Positions 40,467 through 43,409 of a DNA stretch of 43,409 nucleotides are shown piece by piece. Within the stretch, counting starts at the first letter, position 1; every line of letters begins with the position of its first letter. The position numbers were made by a program, and so were the translations under genes. The notes beneath the pieces were generated by a model. That model made no database searches. It worked only from the letters and a program-made list of their open reading frames with translations, and had not been told where the DNA came from. The stretch is from Nonomuraea zeae. Lineage in GTDB: Bacteria; Actinomycetota; Actinomycetes; Streptosporangiales; Streptosporangiaceae. The stretch is from positions 1 to 43,409 of the forward strand of contig NZ_VCKX01000082.1 of assembly GCF_005889725.1 (NCBI RefSeq), written 5' to 3'.

Positions 40467-40766
40467 GAAATGCCTTTCTTGGGGTCGTAAGGGTGGATTT
40501 TTCCAGATGTACAGACCGTATTGCAGCCAGGATAGAGATTCGTTACCTGATCAAGGGTGCACAGTGAACTATAAGCAGGGCATCAGACACTCCTTCCAGA
40601 TACCTCTTAATGATCATAAATGATCTTCGTCTCGGCAGGTCGAGGGCATGATCACGACTGGTCCGCGGGAGTTCAATTCTGTTCTTTCCCGCGCGGGCAT
40701 TCGACACCGTCAGTGGCGTACGCCACGTCGCCGTCATCTCATGGAACGGGCCAAATGGGCAAGGGA
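40467..40766. other. AT-richer intergenic region between paralogues E and F
   Basis: 300 bp with no gene. It must carry the promoter of paralogue E, but no confident -35/-10 pair with the 18-bp spacing of the pseudoprotease genes is seen. The stretch near 40605-40630 holds repeated AATGATC sequences around ATCAT, of unknown meaning. Confidence 0.6.
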
Positions 40767-40796
40767 AGGCCCCGGATCCCATGGGACCCGGGGCCT
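40767..40796 (-). terminator. Hairpin terminator after paralogue F
   Basis: AGGCCCCGGATCC / GGACCCGGGGCCT, 13-bp stem with one mismatch and a 4-base loop, 15 bp past the stop of paralogue F. Confidence 0.8.
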
Positions 40797-40810
40797 CGGG
40801 TGCCCGCTCG

Positions 40811-41932
40811 TCACGGCATGTTGCCGGTCCAGCGGTTGGCGGCGGCCTTGTAGACCTTGTAGGTGTCGGTGTTGAAGTACGGCGACGAGATGTGGTCGAA
40901 GCGGTCGTTGCCGTCGGTGTCCCACGCGACGCTGTTCACGCCGACCAGGTAGCCGGTGCGCGACGCGCTCTTGTAGTTGTAGATGAGGGGTCCGCCGCTC
41001 GCTCCGGCGGTGAAGGAGCACTTGAAGCCGATGTGCTCCTGCAGGTTGTACTTCCGGGCCTCGGGCATCGGCTTGGTCTTGCCGTAGCAGTACTTCATCG
41101 TGCGACCGGTGAACGGCTTGTCGCCGTCGGGGTGCTCGCCCGCCGGGTAGCCGAACGAGAACACGTTGAGCTTGGTGCTCCGGTTCCAGGTGAAGCCCTG
41201 ACCGCCGACGTTGTCACCCAGCCGGCCGGCGTTCTTGACGGTCCACTTCCAGACGCCGTTGACCTTCTCCCACTTGACCTTGATGCCGTTGTAGACGTTG
41301 ACGAACGCGTAGTCGTAGTCGTAGTCCTCCTTCACCACGAAGTCGTCGTGCGCGTTGAACGTCTTGGCGGCGTAAATGCCGTAGGGCGCCTTGCCCTCCC
41401 ACACATTGTTGCCGTCCCAGTACGACGGAATGAAGATCCAGTTGTCGTAGAAGGTGTTTTTGCTGGTGTCGTACACGCAGTGGGCGGTGGTCGCCACGAG
41501 ATTGCGATACTTGCCCTGTACGGAACTCGCCGAGCAGTAGCGCCAGTTCCGCGGGTCGCGCGGGTCCTTCTTGGGGAGCGTGAAGAACACGCGGCCGACC
41601 GTGTTCGGCAGGTTGACGTGCTTGCTCTTCGTGGCCTTGGTCTTCTCCTCGCCGATCGGCGGAACGGATCCCGCGGGGCCGTCAGGCGCGTCGTTGGTGC
41701 CCTTGACGCCCTTGGAGGACAGGTCGAGGCCGTCGTCGTAGTCGGAGGCCAGTTTCATGCGGTCCGGCGTCCAGAACTGGATCGCCTGCTCAGCGGGGGT
41801 GGAAGCGCTCTTGGCGACGACGTCTGAGGGTGCCGTCGCGCTCGCCGCGGTGCCGCTGATCGTTCCCGCCGCCAGACCGATGGCCACCAGGCCGGCCAGC
41901 GGGATCGCGATGCGCCTTGCTCGGGAATACAT
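40811..41932 (-). CDS. Secreted trypsin-like serine protease, paralogue F (intact triad)
   Basis: 373 residues from ATG 41932 (GAGAGGAG upstream; the longer frame to 42094 lacks support). Signal peptide (IAIPLAGLVAIGLAAG), prodomain with FWTPDRMKLA, the usual motif of actinobacterial trypsin-like proteases. Core: NLPNTVGRVFF, YCSASSV, His151 in VATTAHCVY, Asp207 in YDYDYAFV and GASGGP with Ser312, so the triad is complete. No repeat insert. C-terminal loop DTDGNDRFD and the end SSPYFNTDTYKVYKAA. First gene of the array. A weak TTGATA-N17-TACTGA pair at 42171-42143 on the minus strand may be its promoter. Confidence 0.94.
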   Translation of the reverse strand: MYSRARRIAIPLAGLVAIGLAAGTISGTAASATAPSDVVAKSASTPAEQAIQFWTPDRMKLASDYDDGLDLSSKGVKGTNDAPDGPAGSVPPIGEEKTKATKSKHVNLPNTVGRVFFTLPKKDPRDPRNWRYCSASSVQGKYRNLVATTAHCVYDTSKNTFYDNWIFIPSYWDGNNVWEGKAPYGIYAAKTFNAHDDFVVKEDYDYDYAFVNVYNGIKVKWEKVNGVWKWTVKNAGRLGDNVGGQGFTWNRSTKLNVFSFGYPAGEHPDGDKPFTGRTMKYCYGKTKPMPEARKYNLQEHIGFKCSFTAGASGGPLIYNYKSASRTGYLVGVNSVAWDTDGNDRFDHISSPYFNTDTYKVYKAAANRWTGNMP

Positions 41933-42216
41933 GGAGCTCCTCTCAAGTTCTCGGCGGCCCAGAGCGGGGTACTGCGCCCCGGTGGGCCAGGAAAACGTTC
42001 GAAACGTTAATGAAAGGCGCGACCGGGCGGCCAGGAAACGACGTGAAAAAGCATGAGCCGGTTCCATTCCGTTATAGAAATAGCGAAATCGCATGTATTA
42101 CGAAATGGCATCCGTGCAGGTCAGAGGGTCGTTGAATAGCCTTCAGTAACAGCGGTAACGGTAATTATCAAAAGTCTCTGCTTATCAACCGAATGATGTT
42201 CTGGTTAGATGGATTC

Positions 42217-43409
42217 ATGGACCCTCGCACCCCCTGCCTCATCGGCATCGCACAACGCACCATTCGCGAGCAGCCGGGCCCCGAACCGCTCGATCTGTGG
42301 GAGCAGGTGGGGCGGGCCGCCGCGGACGACGGGCGGCTCCCGGTGGACCTGCTCGACTCGATCCAGCTCGTCTACACCGACTCCTGGCAGTACGACTCCC
42401 CGGTGGACCGGCTGGCCGAGCGGCTGGGGGCCACGCCGCGGCACCGCGCGTACTCGAAAGTGAGCGGTACGGCCCCGCAGCTGCTCATCGGCGCGGCGGC
42501 GACCAGGATCGCGGCGGGCGAGCTGGACTCGGCGCTGGTCGCGGGGGCCGAGGCACTGGCGACGCGCAGGGCGTACCGGCTGGCGGGGGAGCGAGTGCCG
42601 TGGAGCCACCCCGCCGACCCCAAGCCCCCGTACGGGTGGGAGCGCCCGCCGCACCCCTCCGAGCTGGCGCACGGGCTGTTTCTGCCGGTGCACACCTACG
42701 CGATCATGGAGACCGCGCGGCGGGCGGCGCTCGGGCTCACGGTCGAGGAGGAGATGCGCGACCGGGGCCGGATGATGGCGCCGATGACCGAGGTGGCCGC
42801 CGCGAACCCGTACGCGTGGCGCAGGACCGCCCGCACGCCGGAGGAGCTCGTCGAGGGCAACCGGTTCGTCGGCTGGCCGTACACGCGGAACACGGTGGCC
42901 GTGATGGAGGTGGACCAGGCGGCGGCCGTCGTCCTGGCCAGCACGCGGCTGGCTGACCGGCTCGGCGTGCCCGCGGAGCAGCGGGTGTACCTGCGGGGAT
43001 GGGCGTACGCGGAGGACACCTGGGAGGTGGCGGCACGGCCCGAGCTCGGATCATCGGAGGGCATCGCCCGCGCGGCCGAGGCGGCCTTCCGCCGGGCCGG
43101 CCTGGGCCTGGGCGACATGGACGCGCTGGATCTCTACAGCTGCTTCGCGATCGCGCTGCGGCAGGCGTGCGACGCGATCGGGCTCGACCCGCTGGACCGG
43201 CGCGGGCTCACGGTCACCGGCGGGTTGCCGTACGCGGGCGGGCCGGCCAGTGACTACGTCCTGCACTCGACGGCGACCATGGCGGGGCTGCTGCGGGCGC
43301 AGTCGGGGCACGGGCTGGTGACCGGGGTGGGGATGCACCTGACCAAGCACACCTATGCGGTGTGGTCCAGCGAGTCCGGGGGGCGGTTGGGGGGAGCGGC
43401 GCCCGTGTT
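42217..43409 (+). CDS. Thiolase-like acetyl-CoA acetyltransferase (partial, runs off the window)
   Basis: Open from ATG 42217 to the window end, 397 codons visible, no stop. Pattern of the SCP2-thiolase-like subgroup: AQRTIREQPG near the start, LLIGAAATRIAAGELDSALV, AGAEALATRRAY, DALDLYSCFAIALRQAC, LTVTGGLPYAGGPASDY and GMHLTKHTYAVWS. At the place where degradative thiolases have the active-site Cys (CxSG) the sequence reads SKVSGTAPQLL, so that Cys appears absent, as in related non-classical members. Substrate unknown. Divergent from the protease array. Confidence 0.85.
   Translation, partial: MDPRTPCLIGIAQRTIREQPGPEPLDLWEQVGRAAADDGRLPVDLLDSIQLVYTDSWQYDSPVDRLAERLGATPRHRAYSKVSGTAPQLLIGAAATRIAAGELDSALVAGAEALATRRAYRLAGERVPWSHPADPKPPYGWERPPHPSELAHGLFLPVHTYAIMETARRAALGLTVEEEMRDRGRMMAPMTEVAAANPYAWRRTARTPEELVEGNRFVGWPYTRNTVAVMEVDQAAAVVLASTRLADRLGVPAEQRVYLRGWAYAEDTWEVAARPELGSSEGIARAAEAAFRRAGLGLGDMDALDLYSCFAIALRQACDAIGLDPLDRRGLTVTGGLPYAGGPASDYVLHSTATMAGLLRAQSGHGLVTGVGMHLTKHTYAVWSSESGGRLGGAAPV

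Noticed and set aside
1..43409. tRNA or rRNA genes, riboswitches, prophage, replication origin
   Set aside because: None recognised by eye on either strand; small structured RNAs cannot be excluded without a covariance-model search.

Overview
This window is high-GC actinobacterial chromosome, most likely from a member of the Streptosporangiales (Nonomuraea-like). That call is an inference from gene content and codon bias; no rRNA or other taxonomic marker is present. Supporting signs are GTG/TTG starts, a SigR/RsrA pair, WhiB1, a DasR-like GntR regulator, nickel superoxide dismutase with its maturation protease, and many high-GC antisense shadow frames. I saw no tRNA, rRNA, CRISPR array, prophage or intact insertion sequence.

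Left part (1-25.4 kb): mostly conserved housekeeping and stress-regulation genes. aroA, an SRAP (YedK/HMCES) protein, sigR-rsrA, a 70-residue biotinyl carrier protein (TB7.3-like), pdtaS, whiB1, a diacylglycerol-kinase-family gene and a small membrane protein follow the same overall order as the Mycobacterium tuberculosis aroA-to-Rv3217c block. Lineage-specific genes are interleaved: an epimerase, a pair of membrane HD-domain proteins, a biotin carboxylase, a thioesterase, a PASTA kinase, a TPP enzyme, a two-component operon with a DUF4097 protein, bioD and a DasR-like regulator. An RsbW-type anti-sigma/SigF-type sigma pair, sodN/sodX and a CGNR zinc-finger gene follow.

Middle (25.4-31.0 kb): an amino-acid ABC transporter operon, an NAD(P)-dependent malic enzyme with a strong terminator, and an HTH-plus-TPR regulator.

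Right part (31.0-42.0 kb): the most unusual region. Six secreted trypsin-fold paralogues lie in tandem on the minus strand. The two upstream copies (39282-40466 and 40811-41932) keep the His-Asp-Ser triad. The other four (31085-32626, 32799-34391, 34825-36429, 37920-39083) keep His and Asp but have Asp at the nucleophile position. These four also carry a repeat-containing insert after the catalytic Asp (one unit in one gene, about four in three genes), have a changed propeptide motif, and share a promoter-like signal with an 18-bp spacer. The array is interrupted by a truncated IS5-type transposase gene and an inositol-monophosphatase fragment. I interpret it as a family of secreted pseudoproteases derived from, and co-located with, active-looking relatives.

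A recurring regulatory theme is a CRP-type palindrome (TGTGA-N6-TCACA). Two perfect and three one-mismatch copies occur, four of them fully intergenic and one overlapping a stop codon. They lie upstream of pdtaS/dasR, whiB1 and three of the pseudoprotease genes. The window ends inside a thiolase-like gene.
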